From Candidatus Fermentithermobacillaceae bacterium DTU015 (GTDB lineage Bacteria > Bacillota > Sulfobacillia > Fermentithermobacillales > Fermentithermobacillaceae), in the NCBI GenBank assembly GCA_001513185.1, contig LFST01000053.1, positions 2,733-48,965 of the forward strand: a stretch of DNA of 46,233 bases, given 5' to 3'. Position 1 is the stretch's first letter; every line of letters begins with the position of its first letter. The notes below the pieces were generated by a model, which made no database searches, was not told the DNA's origin, and saw only the letters and a program-made list of their open reading frames with translations. The position numbers and the translations under genes were made by a program. This document shows, piece after piece, positions 1-8,407 of this stretch.

Positions 1-2
1 TA

Positions 3-413
3 CTCCTGGTGATGGGCGTATTCGTCTATGGGTTCATCAGCCTTGTGACTCTAATCTGTATCGCCAACATCCTGAACACGGTCACCACCAACATCAGGCT
101 CCGCAGACGGGAGTTTGCCATGCTCCGCTCAGTGGGCATGACGCCTAGGAGCTTCAACCGGATGATAGCTTTCGAAAGCATATTCTACGGACTAAAGGCC
201 CTGCTTTGGGGGCTGCCCATAAGCGTGCTTATTGCATGGCTTTTGTACCGCTCAAGCCAAGACGTGTTTGCGTTTGGGTTTGCCCTTCCGTGGAAAAGCT
301 ATGTGGTAGCAGTCATAGCTGTGTTTGTCATCGTAGGCGCAACCATGCTTTACTCAACTGTGCGGGTCAAAAAGGAAAACATCGTGGATGTGCTCAAGAG
401 GCAGTTTGTGTGA
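3..413 (+). CDS. FtsX/MacB-type ABC transporter permease, C-terminal part (cut by window edge)
   Basis: The reading frame is open from the left edge to the TGA at 411-413, so only the last ~136 residues are present. They contain three hydrophobic stretches separated by a basic loop carrying 'RRREFAMLRSVGMT'; the phrase 'EFAMLRSVGM' followed by a membrane pair is the signature of the C-terminal FtsX domain of MacB/LolC-like permeases. Such permeases pair with an ATPase to move peptides or lipoproteins or to sense cell-wall antibiotics; the ATPase would lie off the left edge. The following, convergent gene is a D-Ala-D-Ala ligase homologue, which would suit a cell-envelope role, but that link is inference. 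Family assignment is firm, substrate unknown. Confidence 0.85.
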   Translation, partial: LLVMGVFVYGFISLVTLICIANILNTVTTNIRLRRREFAMLRSVGMTPRSFNRMIAFESIFYGLKALLWGLPISVLIAWLLYRSSQDVFAFGFALPWKSYVVAVIAVFVIVGATMLYSTVRVKKENIVDVLKRQFV

Positions 414-419
414 GACTAG

Positions 420-442
420 GCCGGCTCCGTACAGGGGCCGGC
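420..442 (+). terminator. Hairpin between convergent genes, probable terminator
   Basis: A 9-bp GC-rich stem (420-428 with 434-442, one G-T pair) closes a 5-nt loop seven bases after the permease stop codon. The T-tract after it is weak, so it may work poorly or in both directions for the two converging genes. Confidence 0.55.
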
Positions 443-510
443 TTGCATCTCACATCCTACGGCTGAGGCCACCCTGTCTGCCTATGTGCGCCATACAATC
501 TGCTGATACG

Positions 511-1575
511 CTAGGCAATCTCATGTACCGGAGACCGGGCAATAAGCTGCTCAAGCCCGTATCGTCTCAGGGCACACTCGAGGATCCCGTTTATCAGTTC
601 GGTATACGACCACCCTGCCTTTGCAGCAATCCTGGGGTAATCAGAGTATCCCGGGGCCAGGCCTGGGAGAGGGTTTACTTCCAGCACGTTGGGCACCCCA
701 TCCCTATCCAGCCGCAGATCTACTCTGGCGAAATCCCTGCACCCTAGGGCCCGGTAAGTCCTGAGCGCCAGTTCTTTTATCTCGGCCTCCAGACCAGGTG
801 ACACAGGCGCCGGGCAAAGGTAATACTTGTCTTCAAGCAGGTTGTCTTTGAAGTACCTGGAGTATACCCGCCCGTGCCCTTCGGGTACCGCATCAAAGTT
901 GATTTCCATGATAGGAAACACAACTGGATGCGTGTTGCCTATGATCCCCACGGTGAACTCCCTTCCAGGAAGGTACTCTTCAACCAGAATGGGTTTTCTA
1001 TACATGAGAGAAAGTCTCCTGACTTCCCGGAACAGGGCTTCTTGATCGTGACAACACGAGGTAGAAGTGATGCCCATACTCGAACCTTCGCAGGCGAGTT
1101 TCGCAAACACCGGATAGGATAGCCCATCCAACAGCTGCAAGTCTAAGCCGCCTACTCCCGGACCATCACCACACACACTTGCCGGATCCAATACGACAAA
1201 CTTAGGAGTAGGGATCCCCTTGTACGCCAGTACCTGCTTGGATAAGGGTTTGTTCAGGGTAAGGGCAAGAGCCATCACACCAGAGCCTGTGTAGGGGATA
1301 TTCAGCATCTCCAAGATGGCAGGGATATGACTCTCCCGGGATTCTCCCCTTAACCCTTCGGCCATGTTGAACACTATGTCCGGCTTGTGGGCAAGTAGCT
1401 TGAGATAGGCGGTTTCATCAGCTTCTATGAGGCTTACGTTGTAACCGTAGCTGCGGAGGGCGTCAGCCACAGCGGTGACAGTAGATTCACAATCATACTC
1501 AGCACATGAGTCTGGAGGCTCATCATCCTCCGCTGACTCCCGTTTGAGGTTGTACACAACCCCGACTGAGGTCAT
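511..1575 (-). CDS. D-alanine--D-alanine ligase-like ATP-grasp protein
   Basis: About 354 residues with the layout of the Ddl family. It has an N-terminal preATP-grasp domain ('IVFNMAEGLRGESRE' matches the Ddl 'FN..EG..GE' motif) and the phrase 'PYTGSGVMALALTLNKPLSK', which corresponds to the Ddl 'Y.G.GV.ASA...DK' region. A central ATP-grasp domain contains 'ILVEEYLPGREFTVGI', and the C-terminal metal/phosphate site is 'VLEVNPLPGLAPGYS'. The residue equivalent to the usual catalytic DK lysine context reads 'LNKPLSK', and the spacing is looser than in housekeeping Ddl, so this may be a Ddl-related ligase acting on another amino acid pair. The start is placed at the ATG at 1575, 12 bases after AAAGGAG; an upstream in-frame ATG at 1587 abuts that site and seems too close. 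It stands alone. Confidence 0.8.
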   Translation of the reverse strand: MTSVGVVYNLKRESAEDDEPPDSCAEYDCESTVTAVADALRSYGYNVSLIEADETAYLKLLAHKPDIVFNMAEGLRGESRESHIPAILEMLNIPYTGSGVMALALTLNKPLSKQVLAYKGIPTPKFVVLDPASVCGDGPGVGGLDLQLLDGLSYPVFAKLACEGSSMGITSTSCCHDQEALFREVRRLSLMYRKPILVEEYLPGREFTVGIIGNTHPVVFPIMEINFDAVPEGHGRVYSRYFKDNLLEDKYYLCPAPVSPGLEAEIKELALRTYRALGCRDFARVDLRLDRDGVPNVLEVNPLPGLAPGYSDYPRIAAKAGWSYTELINGILECALRRYGLEQLIARSPVHEIA

Positions 1576-1749
1576 CGTGCGCGTCATCTCCTTTGCGCGT
1601 TGATTATGAGCTGAGTATGGCACTTGTAAGGCAAACCGTCAACGATATTCTAGGGGTTGCCCCCGGTGATGGCGCTTAATTTCTCCGTGAGGGAATCCGG
1701 AGCTCTCAGCTTCCCTTAGAGAATCGGTGTCGCCTGTGTTTCCACCGGC

Positions 1750-2928
1750 TCAGACCACAACGGAAAGCATCCGGAAGGAATCCTGTTCTACCTGGAACCC
1801 GGCCCAAGACAAGGCTGCCGCTACCAGCGAGAATGGCTCATAGCCTTCCGGCGGAAGTTGGGGATATAACCTCGGATAGGGGTTCAAGAAGCGGTTGATT
1901 GCCAACCGTGCGGGGTCTGTTTCTGCCCGCTGCCGATATTCACGGGAACCACTTGCCTCCCAGACAAACAGGTTTGAACGGTTGTCCACAAATCGCCGCC
2001 AGTTCAGAGTAGGTTCGCTGGTATCCGGGCTTGAGTTCTTGATGTCCCGCATCACCCGCGCCGCACAAATCACAGCCCTAACCGGATCGGCCAGCTTGCG
2101 CAGTGTAAGCCTACGATGTGTTGGCTTAGCCGCTCTCGGCGTCTCATCCACTGGTGTTCGCCCGGCCACTGCGGGATGCTCTGATCGCGCGCAGTGAAAG
2201 CGGGGCGAGACTCCGGATTGTTCAGGCACCAACAGGGTAAGTGGCCCTTGGAAACCGAGACATACCTTTTGCCCGCTTGCGAGGTCTTTCGCCACACCTC
2301 TCGCAAATTGCTTCATGTCCCCGCCCATAGCTAGGATTGCCCCGTCAGATGCGCTTGCACAACACCACAACTCACCTTTGCGGCCTGAAGCGCCAGAACT
2401 CACAACCCAAACAGACACATTATCCCCTAGCCTGTTACGGGCAAAGGTTTCCTCCAGAAAACTCCACTTACTGTCTACCTCCCGCAGCAGCTTATCTCTC
2501 TCAGACGACTGGAACACCATGAATGCAGCGTCTGTGAGGGCCAGACCCGAAGAGGAATAAGTGTAGAACTTAACCGGGACCTGCACACCGTTTACCGTAT
2601 GGAACCGGGGCAATACGTCACGGAAAGCCTCTTTTTCGATTCTGCTTATTGCTTGTTCTCTGGTTAGTGAACCCGATTTGAACCCCGCGATGGCTTGTTC
2701 AACCCGTGCGGACTTAGTGGGATCTGACAACTGCGGCATGTCAACTTCAAGCCGAACCAGGTATATTTCAAAGAACAGGCCGGCAAGCTCCCTCTTGTTC
2801 ACATGCCTCTTGTTGCCTTCAACCAACCGGGCAATTGCAAGGGCAAGGGCCATCTTGTAGGTAGAAGTGTTCTTGCCATGCTCGATAATAGCTCTGAAGG
2901 AGTCTATAGCTTCTAGAGGTGTCAACAT
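1750..2928 (-). CDS. Unrecognised protein; N-terminus like HNH/restriction-associated regions, C-terminus possibly DUF429-like
   Basis: A 392-residue protein with a good start (GAGGAG seven bases before the ATG). The first ~140 residues contain 'TSTYKMALALAIARLVEGN' and later 'VLPRFHTVNGVQVPVKFY', phrases I associate with the N-terminal region of predicted HNH or restriction-type endonucleases, but no HNH motif follows. The second half holds 'QKVCLGFQGPLTLLVPE', a variable basic linker and 'SNLFVWEASGSREYR', reminiscent of DUF429-type predicted RNase H-fold proteins. No signal peptide or membrane segment is visible. It has its own ribosome binding site and is separated from both neighbours. 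Both domain assignments are tentative and from memory; the function should be regarded as unknown, possibly a defence-related nuclease. Confidence 0.6.
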   Translation of the reverse strand: MLTPLEAIDSFRAIIEHGKNTSTYKMALALAIARLVEGNKRHVNKRELAGLFFEIYLVRLEVDMPQLSDPTKSARVEQAIAGFKSGSLTREQAISRIEKEAFRDVLPRFHTVNGVQVPVKFYTYSSSGLALTDAAFMVFQSSERDKLLREVDSKWSFLEETFARNRLGDNVSVWVVSSGASGRKGELWCCASASDGAILAMGGDMKQFARGVAKDLASGQKVCLGFQGPLTLLVPEQSGVSPRFHCARSEHPAVAGRTPVDETPRAAKPTHRRLTLRKLADPVRAVICAARVMRDIKNSSPDTSEPTLNWRRFVDNRSNLFVWEASGSREYRQRAETDPARLAINRFLNPYPRLYPQLPPEGYEPFSLVAAALSWAGFQVEQDSFRMLSVVV

Positions 2929-2963
2929 TGGTTTCTCCTCCGTCCATCAATAGCAGGTTTCTA

Positions 2964-3328
2964 CTAGTACACCCTCTTCCCAGGTATTACACCCCTGACG
3001 CCGCCCCGGGGATTATCTATGTCTCCTGCGTATCTCGGTATTAGATGTACGTGAACGTGGAAGATGGTCTGTCCTGCTGCGCTGCCGCAGTTGATACCAA
3101 CGTTGTATCCGTCTGGGGCCATCTGCTCGTCAAGCATTTTCTTGCATTTATCCAGGATTTCAAGAATAGCCAGTTTTTCTTCCGTCGTCGTATCAAAGAA
3201 ATCCGCCACACATGCCGCTTGGGGATAATGAGCATGTGCCCGGGGGAAACAGGATACTTATCATATATGGCAAGAGCCAGTTCGTTGGATACCACTATCG
3301 CTGTCGGATTGCAGAAGGGACAATGCAT
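2964..3328 (-). pseudogene. HIT-family nucleotide hydrolase/transferase, frameshifted
   Basis: Two overlapping frames together make one complete HIT protein. The first frame gives 'MHCPFCNPTAIVVSNELA' through 'GHMLIIPKRHV'. The second continues 'ADFFDTTTEEKLAILEIL' through the triad 'HVHVHLIPR' to the TAG at 2964. The switch lies at about 3207-3212, where the coding strand reads CATGTGTGGCGGAT; removing one TG (or adding one base) rejoins the halves into the normal 'KRHVADFF' region. Both halves keep full motif conservation, so the lesion is recent or is a sequencing/assembly error. HIT proteins hydrolyse nucleoside phosphoramidates and dinucleoside polyphosphates in the cytoplasm. Start chosen at the ATG at 3328, eight bases after AGGTG. 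The upstream side abuts the dyad array. Confidence 0.85.
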
Positions 3329-3350
3329 TGTTATCACACCTGTTAGCCAA

Positions 3351-3979
3351 TTGGTCTCTCATTTTATGCCGTCAACCCTGAGAACTCAATCTGACCGGCG
3401 GTTGGAGCTCCAATCAGTCTCATCTGGTTTCGAATTGACCAGCACCTAAGGAAACCCGGTTCGCAACTGACCACTCATCCATCCCAACCGGTCAAAAACT
3501 TACCATCCCGCCTATATGGAAGTTCATACTGGTTTCGATCTGACCAGTTCGGAGCCTGAGTTGGTCACACATTTGCCATCTCGCGCCGGCACCTGGTCCC
3601 CACCTAATCAGTTTCCCTTTCCCAGAGGCTCAGACTGGTCTCAGATTATCCAATTCCGAATCTGGCCTGGTTTGAGATTGACCACTTCCACTGAAAGCCT
3701 GGTCCCAAATTGACCGGTCCGGCTCTCGGTAGTTGGGAGCTGGTCTGGGATTGTCCAGTTCGACTCAATAGGTGGTCTCAAACCAGCCACTTCCGACTCA
3801 AACCTGGTTACAAATCGACCAACCCGGCTTCCGGCAAACCAGGGCCGGTCTCGAATTATCCAATTGGGCTCAAGACCTGGTCCAAAATTGACCGGTTCCC
3901 GCGAGAATCTGGTCAGGAATTGAGCACTTCCTCATCCAGCAAATCAAGATCACTATCCGACTGGCCGCAAATTGACCAC
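3351..3979. repeat. Array of ~18 degenerate 19-bp dyads in a 32-32-41 spacing pattern
   Basis: Sixteen clear copies of a degenerate 19-mer with consensus CTGGTCTCAAATTGACCAG begin at 3424, 3456, 3488, 3529, 3561, 3593, 3635, 3667, 3699, 3740, 3772, 3804, 3845, 3877, 3909 and 3961. Two weaker copies lie at 3351 and about 3380. The core is an imperfect inverted repeat: CTGGTC and GACCAG around a 7-nt AT-rich centre. Spacings are 32, 32, 41 (or 42), repeated, with a final 52: close to 3, 4 and 5 turns of B-DNA. Three copies form a higher-order unit of 105-106 bp. No long ORF follows the array, and the spacers are not conserved. It occupies the whole stretch between the HIT gene and the FMN reductase. 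It resembles a cooperative protein-binding array. IS21-type multiple transposase-binding end repeats are an alternative, but no transposase gene is present. Confidence 0.88.
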
Positions 3980-4081
3980 ATGAACCTGAACACCAGCCTC
4001 TGGCAGGCCGGAGAACGATTATGTCATATCCCTCCGGACCCTCGCCTGAGTAAGCCACGGGCACTTACACAATCAAAGCGC

Positions 4082-4660
4082 TTACTTGCCGCCGGATGCG
4101 CACTCGATGCGCTTTTCAACGAACTCCAGAAACGCGTCTGCCTGCCTCTCAAGGTACTTGCGGCTCTTACTGAGGGTCACCCTACCCTCACTGTCGACCT
4201 GCTCCAGGATGTAAGGGATGGTTAGACGGGGTTTGTTCATGACGTCTGCGTCGAGGTAGCTGAGCAGAGTGACCAGATGGTCCTGGGCACAGGCCGTGGC
4301 GTGCATACCAATGGTAGTCCCGCTTATGGCGCAAGGCTTCTTGACGATAACAGGAGGCTCCTTGCCGACCGGAAGGGACAGCCAATCGATAAGGTTCTTG
4401 AGGACACCCGGGAAGTAGTGGTTGTACTCGGGCGTGAAAAACCAAAGGCCGTCTGCAGACTTCACTGCCTCGCGCACCCGCTTGACGGGCTCAGGCGGGG
4501 GCCATTCGTAATCCTGGTTGAGCAAGGGAACATCCGCATGCTCGAGGATCTCGAAATCCGCCCGATCGCCTACGATTTCTTTCGCCAGCATGGCAAGCTG
4601 GCGGTTGTAAGAGCCTTGGCGAAGGGAACCGACGATAGCCAGTATCTTGATGCGCTTCAA
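4082..4660 (-). CDS. NADPH-dependent FMN reductase family (flavodoxin-like quinone/chromate/azo reductase)
   Basis: A 192-residue flavodoxin-fold protein. It opens with 'ILAIVGSLRQGSYNRQLA', the FMN phosphate loop of the NADPH-dependent FMN reductase family, and carries the conserved 'PEYNHYFPGVLKNLIDWLS' segment that contacts flavin and helps dimerisation. Family members transfer electrons from NAD(P)H through FMN to quinones, chromate or azo compounds in the cytosol. The open frame runs 300 bases further upstream, but I place the start at the TTG at 4660. It lies nine bases after AGGGGG, gives the usual family length, and starts directly before the first beta strand. Downstream lies the dyad array; no operon partner is evident. 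Confidence 0.85.
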   Translation of the reverse strand: MKRIKILAIVGSLRQGSYNRQLAMLAKEIVGDRADFEILEHADVPLLNQDYEWPPPEPVKRVREAVKSADGLWFFTPEYNHYFPGVLKNLIDWLSLPVGKEPPVIVKKPCAISGTTIGMHATACAQDHLVTLLSYLDADVMNKPRLTIPYILEQVDSEGRVTLSKSRKYLERQADAFLEFVEKRIECASGGK

Positions 4661-4986
4661 GGAACACTGCCCCCTTTCCAAGCACAGGATGTGCGACTTA
4701 CTGCACACCCCTTCCCTTCCATCAAGGAAGTTCACATATAGTGTATCACATGTGGTCTCTTTGCCGCTCGCCCAAGCGCTGCACCGCCTCAGCCTCACTG
4801 CTAAAGGCTCCCTGACCTGGAAATCGTCATCATTCTCAGCCGAGGCAAAGGCAGCACCAGCGGCGGCGCGAACGAGGGCCCAGGCAGGGTCACCATCGGA
4901 GCGTTTAAGACGGAAGCAGGTGCCGGCAACCCGCAATGCGCCGCTCGGTAGGCAGTTCAATATGTCATCGTGGATCCCTGACCGTG
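4661..4986. other. Intergenic stretch, no gene recognised
   Basis: About 325 bases upstream of the FMN reductase. The reductase frame stays open through most of it, but the translation has no family similarity, is rich in Ala/Arg/Ser and has no better start, so it is treated as non-coding. No convincing promoter or terminator was found. Confidence 0.5.
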
Positions 4987-6195
4987 TCAGATTTTCAATT
5001 CGGCGGGATCGAAGTACCTGAATACGGAGGCAAAATCCACACCCGACACGATCCCCTTCCCACCCTCATACAGGTTCCGTATTGAAAGCCCGTCTGTAAG
5101 GTGTTTTGAGCGGATCCCGTGCCTGATGGACAGAAAAGCTTCCACATAGGCTGCAAGCTGGTCGCACGCCTTTATCACGGTCCCGTCCAGGGGATCGTAG
5201 CAATCAGCGTTGTGTTCAGCGGTGATCTTAGTATTGACCCGCTTTCCGTCAATCCTTATGCGGTCTGTAAATTCGTCTTCTACAAGATACCTGATTTCAT
5301 CGTGCCAAGCCGCCGGCAGCAGAGGGTAGATTTTCTCCTCGAACCAGGCTGATTCGATACTCTTAATGATCTTGTCCAGGTCAGGCACTGAGCGCTTAAC
5401 CGGCGCCACAATGTCCCTTGTAAGCACTTCAGGCAGATCGTGAAACAGCCCGCACAAATAGTTGTTGTAGAGGCGCTTGGGGCAGGCATCCAGGTCAAGG
5501 GACGCAAAAAACGCAATCACCGCCACTACCAGCATGTGCCCCAGCACAGAGGTCTGAGGTATCCTGGGAGAATGGCCCCAGCGCTGCTGGAACCTGAGCT
5601 GGCCGACAAGGTCCATGAAGTTTCGAATATTGGTATCAACAGCCAGGTTCCTCACGCCTGCAAGGGAACCGTGTTCTTTGAGCCTGCCTTCTATGCTTTG
5701 GCGTTCATTTTCCAGCCCGTAAAGCCCTTGGTTGAGCCTGTATACGTGGGTGAATTCCCATTGGGTGGCAAGGTAATGGGACGCCTTTAGTATCTGCTTT
5801 TCTGCAGAGCTGTAATCGTCATCGGTAAGATAAGCTTCAAACCGTGCATATAGCCTGCTGTTGACTTGACCTAAGGGCTCCCTGTACTGCTCAAGCACCC
5901 ACCGGTTAATCTCCGGACCTTTCTCTTCCATGATCTTGTGAAACAGCGGTGGCTTGATATCGGTAAGCTTTATCCTGTGGAGGAACTCAAACAAACCGCC
6001 TTCGATGAGCCGGATCCAATCGAACTCAAGCCCTGAACCAGAATCCTCTTCGAATTTGCCCAGTACATACGCAAAGATCATCTTGTGGGCCTGCTTGTCC
6101 AGCTCGGTAAACCCCTGCGGCGGCCTTATATGATCATTCCACCGCTGGATGCTGGCTGCCTCGTATATAAGTTCAAGCAGTTGTCCTGTAAGCAT
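4987..6195 (-). CDS. HD-domain phosphohydrolase (YfbR-like)
   Basis: A 402-residue cytosolic protein with a clear start (GGAGGTATCAG before the ATG). Two similar halves are not evident; instead an N-terminal helical region precedes an HD domain near residues 215-340. The metal-binding series is visible: 'SVLGHMLVVAVIAFF' (first His), 'GLFHDLPEVLTRDIVAPVK' (His-Asp pair followed by the Glu-Val-Leu typical of YfbR/5'-deoxynucleotidase-like HD proteins), and a later 'IKACDQLAAYVEA' (distal Asp). Such enzymes hydrolyse nucleotides or related phosphate esters. The protein is about twice the length of E. coli YfbR because of the N-terminal extension, so the substrate cannot be inferred. It is transcribed as a single gene. 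Confidence 0.8.
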   Translation of the reverse strand: MLTGQLLELIYEAASIQRWNDHIRPPQGFTELDKQAHKMIFAYVLGKFEEDSGSGLEFDWIRLIEGGLFEFLHRIKLTDIKPPLFHKIMEEKGPEINRWVLEQYREPLGQVNSRLYARFEAYLTDDDYSSAEKQILKASHYLATQWEFTHVYRLNQGLYGLENERQSIEGRLKEHGSLAGVRNLAVDTNIRNFMDLVGQLRFQQRWGHSPRIPQTSVLGHMLVVAVIAFFASLDLDACPKRLYNNYLCGLFHDLPEVLTRDIVAPVKRSVPDLDKIIKSIESAWFEEKIYPLLPAAWHDEIRYLVEDEFTDRIRIDGKRVNTKITAEHNADCYDPLDGTVIKACDQLAAYVEAFLSIRHGIRSKHLTDGLSIRNLYEGGKGIVSGVDFASVFRYFDPAELKI

Positions 6196-6360
6196 CTGAT
6201 ACCTCCATAACCTTCCATGCAGCTCTACCTATGTCTTCTAAGTGGATGCTCTTCCAGGTAGATGCCCTATGTTGGTGTTTTGACAGGTTCTCTCCCCTGT
6301 CTCCTGATGCAGTCTTCTTTACAGAACCTGGACTTCCTGCACTAGGGCCTGCACCAGGAC

Positions 6361-7350
6361 CTACCTAGTCTTGAGCCAGCCCTGCTCCCTGAACCATTCC
6401 AGTGTATCTCTGATGGTTTGGCGCAAAGGCCTGGAGGTGTAGCCAAGTTCCCTACGGGCCTTCTCAGATGAAATAAGGGAGTTACCCATGAGGGTGCTCA
6501 CCGAATCCTGGTTTATGAGGACCTTGGCCCCTGTGAGCATACAGTACGACGTTATCATGCGGGCTACGGTGAGCGCTAGGTTTCCTGGTACCTTCCAACG
6601 TGGGAACGGGGCATTGGTAACCTTCGCAACCTCATGGAGTATGTCGTCTACAGACATCCATTCCCCGGACAGGATGTACTTCTCCCCTGTTCTCCCTTTC
6701 TCAGCTACGAGGATGTGGCCCTCAGCCACATCTCGAACGTCCACAAAGTCGTAGCCGCCCTCAATTCTCACAGGGATTTTGCCTGAAGCATAGTCCAGGA
6801 GCATCTGGCCGGTGGCAGAGGGCTTAAAGTCATACGGGCCAATCACGCCCGTAGGCATCACGATTACTCCATCTAGCCCTTGGGATATCACGTCCATGAC
6901 CTCAAGGGTCGCCCTGGCCTTAGACTTGCTGTATTCCATAGAGATCCTATCGGGGTCGCACGGCATGGTTTCGTCGATCACCTGTCCGATAGGCGGTTCA
7001 ACCAGAGCGTGGATGGAACTTGTGTACACCAACCGTCTTACTCCGGTCTTAAGGCACGCTTGTGCGACGTTCTTAGCTCCCTTGACATTTACCTCTTCCA
7101 GGAGTTTGGTCCTGCCCGGCAGCAGACTGATGATCGAAGCAAGGTGGAATACGGTATCAGCCCCGTCGAACGCCTGGTACAGGCATTCGATGTCCCGCAC
7201 ATCTCCTTCTACGATCTCTACATCCAGTCCCCCAAGGGGAACCAGACTTTCTCCCGGAAGCACCAGACACCTTACCCGGTGATTCCTCCTCACCAGAGCC
7301 CTCACGAGATTGTTTCCCAAATGGCCCGTTGCTCCGGTTACGACTATCAT
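6361..7350 (-). CDS. Extended SDR, NAD(P)-dependent epimerase/dehydratase (dihydroflavonol reductase-like)
   Basis: A 329-residue Rossmann protein. It begins 'MIVVTGATGHLGNNLVRAL' (GxxGxxG NAD(P) loop), has an acidic region 'VEGDVRD' after strand 3 and the catalytic 'YSKSK' (YxxxK) near residue 145. 'VMPTGVIGPYD' is typical of the dihydroflavonol-4-reductase-like or 3-beta-hydroxysteroid dehydrogenase-like branch of extended SDRs. The substrate is unknown. The start at 7350 follows AAGGGGG, and its ATG overlaps the TGA of the upstream DUF1232 gene (ATGA), so the two are translationally coupled. A longer in-frame extension upstream is open but lies inside the neighbour's coding region. Confidence 0.85.
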   Translation of the reverse strand: MIVVTGATGHLGNNLVRALVRRNHRVRCLVLPGESLVPLGGLDVEIVEGDVRDIECLYQAFDGADTVFHLASIISLLPGRTKLLEEVNVKGAKNVAQACLKTGVRRLVYTSSIHALVEPPIGQVIDETMPCDPDRISMEYSKSKARATLEVMDVISQGLDGVIVMPTGVIGPYDFKPSATGQMLLDYASGKIPVRIEGGYDFVDVRDVAEGHILVAEKGRTGEKYILSGEWMSVDDILHEVAKVTNAPFPRWKVPGNLALTVARMITSYCMLTGAKVLINQDSVSTLMGNSLISSEKARRELGYTSRPLRQTIRDTLEWFREQGWLKTR

Positions 7351-8057
7351 CCTGTACGCCCCCTTCCGGCTTTCCCACGGCCCAGGCCCTTTAGTATCCC
7401 TAGCCTGCCGCTTATCAGATTGCTTATGAGTTTCCTCCCTCCCGGCCACGACAAACCAGGTTTGCCCACAAAGCCGGTTATCAGCCTCATTATGAGCTTG
7501 TTACCGGCGATATAAGAGACCGCGTCAAGAATGTTTTGTACTCCTTCAAGCACATCCACTGAACCAGACCAATTTTCCCGTATAACTGATTCAGGTGTAC
7601 TCCTGAGGATGGAGTGTATGGCAGTTGTAGCAATGATCAAATCGTCCAGCTGCCCTAATACCGGCACCAAATCCGGCAAGATGTCCACCGGCGAGGTGAG
7701 ATATGCAAAGGCTATCCCCAGGTTGATCTTAGCCTTAGCAGGCACCCTCTTGTCTTTGAGCAGACGCAAAATCAAGACCACCAGGTCCGGTAAGAGGAAG
7801 AGGCATTGGCTCACGCTTTGCAGTCTCGAAGGAACCCTGGAGCCAAGGGCGTCGGCTACAATTGTGCGATAGCGGTCGTAGATCCTCGCTTCGTTGTAAC
7901 TCCCCGATGCACCGGCCTTGCCCTCACATCCTGCCCGCACCGCCGACTCATGTTGCTGCTGCCGTTGCTCACCTGTGTCCTTGTTGCAGCTTACCCGGCA
8001 CCACGGGGTGTTATCGCTGTCTTGAGGTTTATGGACTGCCTCAGGATTCCTCCTCAT
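7347..8057 (-). CDS. DUF1232 (YkvA-like) membrane-associated protein
   Basis: About 236 residues. The centre carries the DUF1232 signature: 'DKRVPAKAKINLGIAFAYL' followed by 'SPVDILPDLVPVLGQLDD', a short hydrophobic helix plus the invariant 'SP.D..PD..P..G..DD' turn. Two further hydrophobic segments and a glycine- and arginine-rich tail follow. The family's function is not established; it is often annotated as membrane-associated. The first ~70 residues look poorly ordered (many Gln, Arg and Gly), so the true start may be further in. The ATG at 8057 is preceded by AGAGG at good distance. The stop overlaps the SDR start by ATGA. Confidence 0.75.
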   Translation of the reverse strand: MRRNPEAVHKPQDSDNTPWCRVSCNKDTGEQRQQQHESAVRAGCEGKAGASGSYNEARIYDRYRTIVADALGSRVPSRLQSVSQCLFLLPDLVVLILRLLKDKRVPAKAKINLGIAFAYLTSPVDILPDLVPVLGQLDDLIIATTAIHSILRSTPESVIRENWSGSVDVLEGVQNILDAVSYIAGNKLIMRLITGFVGKPGLSWPGGRKLISNLISGRLGILKGLGRGKAGRGRTG

Positions 8058-8407
8058 GATGTACACCTCTCAAACCACACACCGGTCCCTCTGCATCCTG
8101 CCTTTACATCCTGATTGTATTCCATGTGCCCCCTACTTTCCTAGTTACTTACACAAAAACCACACCCCTGCAGTTTGGGACACTGCGGCACCCGGTCTTA
8201 CCAAGGGTGCAACCTTGCCCAAATCGTCGTTTCACGTAAGAATAGAATAGAGCCCTAATGTGCAAACAGAGGTTGCGTAAGATTCCGTTGTCCGATCACA
8301 TGATTTCCCTCCCGGGCCACCATGGTTGAACCTGGCCTAGGGAGCCATTATAGGTGCGTCACTGGTATGTCCAGCCGTACTTGTCAATCTGAGAGGTGAA
8401 AACCGGA
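8058..8407. other. Divergent intergenic region
   Basis: About 350 bases between two divergently transcribed genes. It must hold promoters in both directions, but no pair of hexamers stands out. No ORF with a ribosome binding site and no repeat were seen. Confidence 0.45.

Noticed and set aside
3351-3979. CRISPR array
   Set aside because: Repeats are degenerate and only 19 bp, spacers alternate between ~13 and ~22 bases and are not unique-length, and no cas genes are present.
3516-4225. Plus-strand ORFs through the dyad array (3516-3713, 3710-4225)
   Set aside because: They lack ribosome binding sites, change frame in the middle of the array, and encode only translated repeats; the 105-bp period divisible by three is not used as one frame.
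4661-4960. 100-codon N-terminal extension of the FMN reductase
   Set aside because: No similarity to the family and a well-placed TTG with AGGGGG at 4660 gives the normal length.
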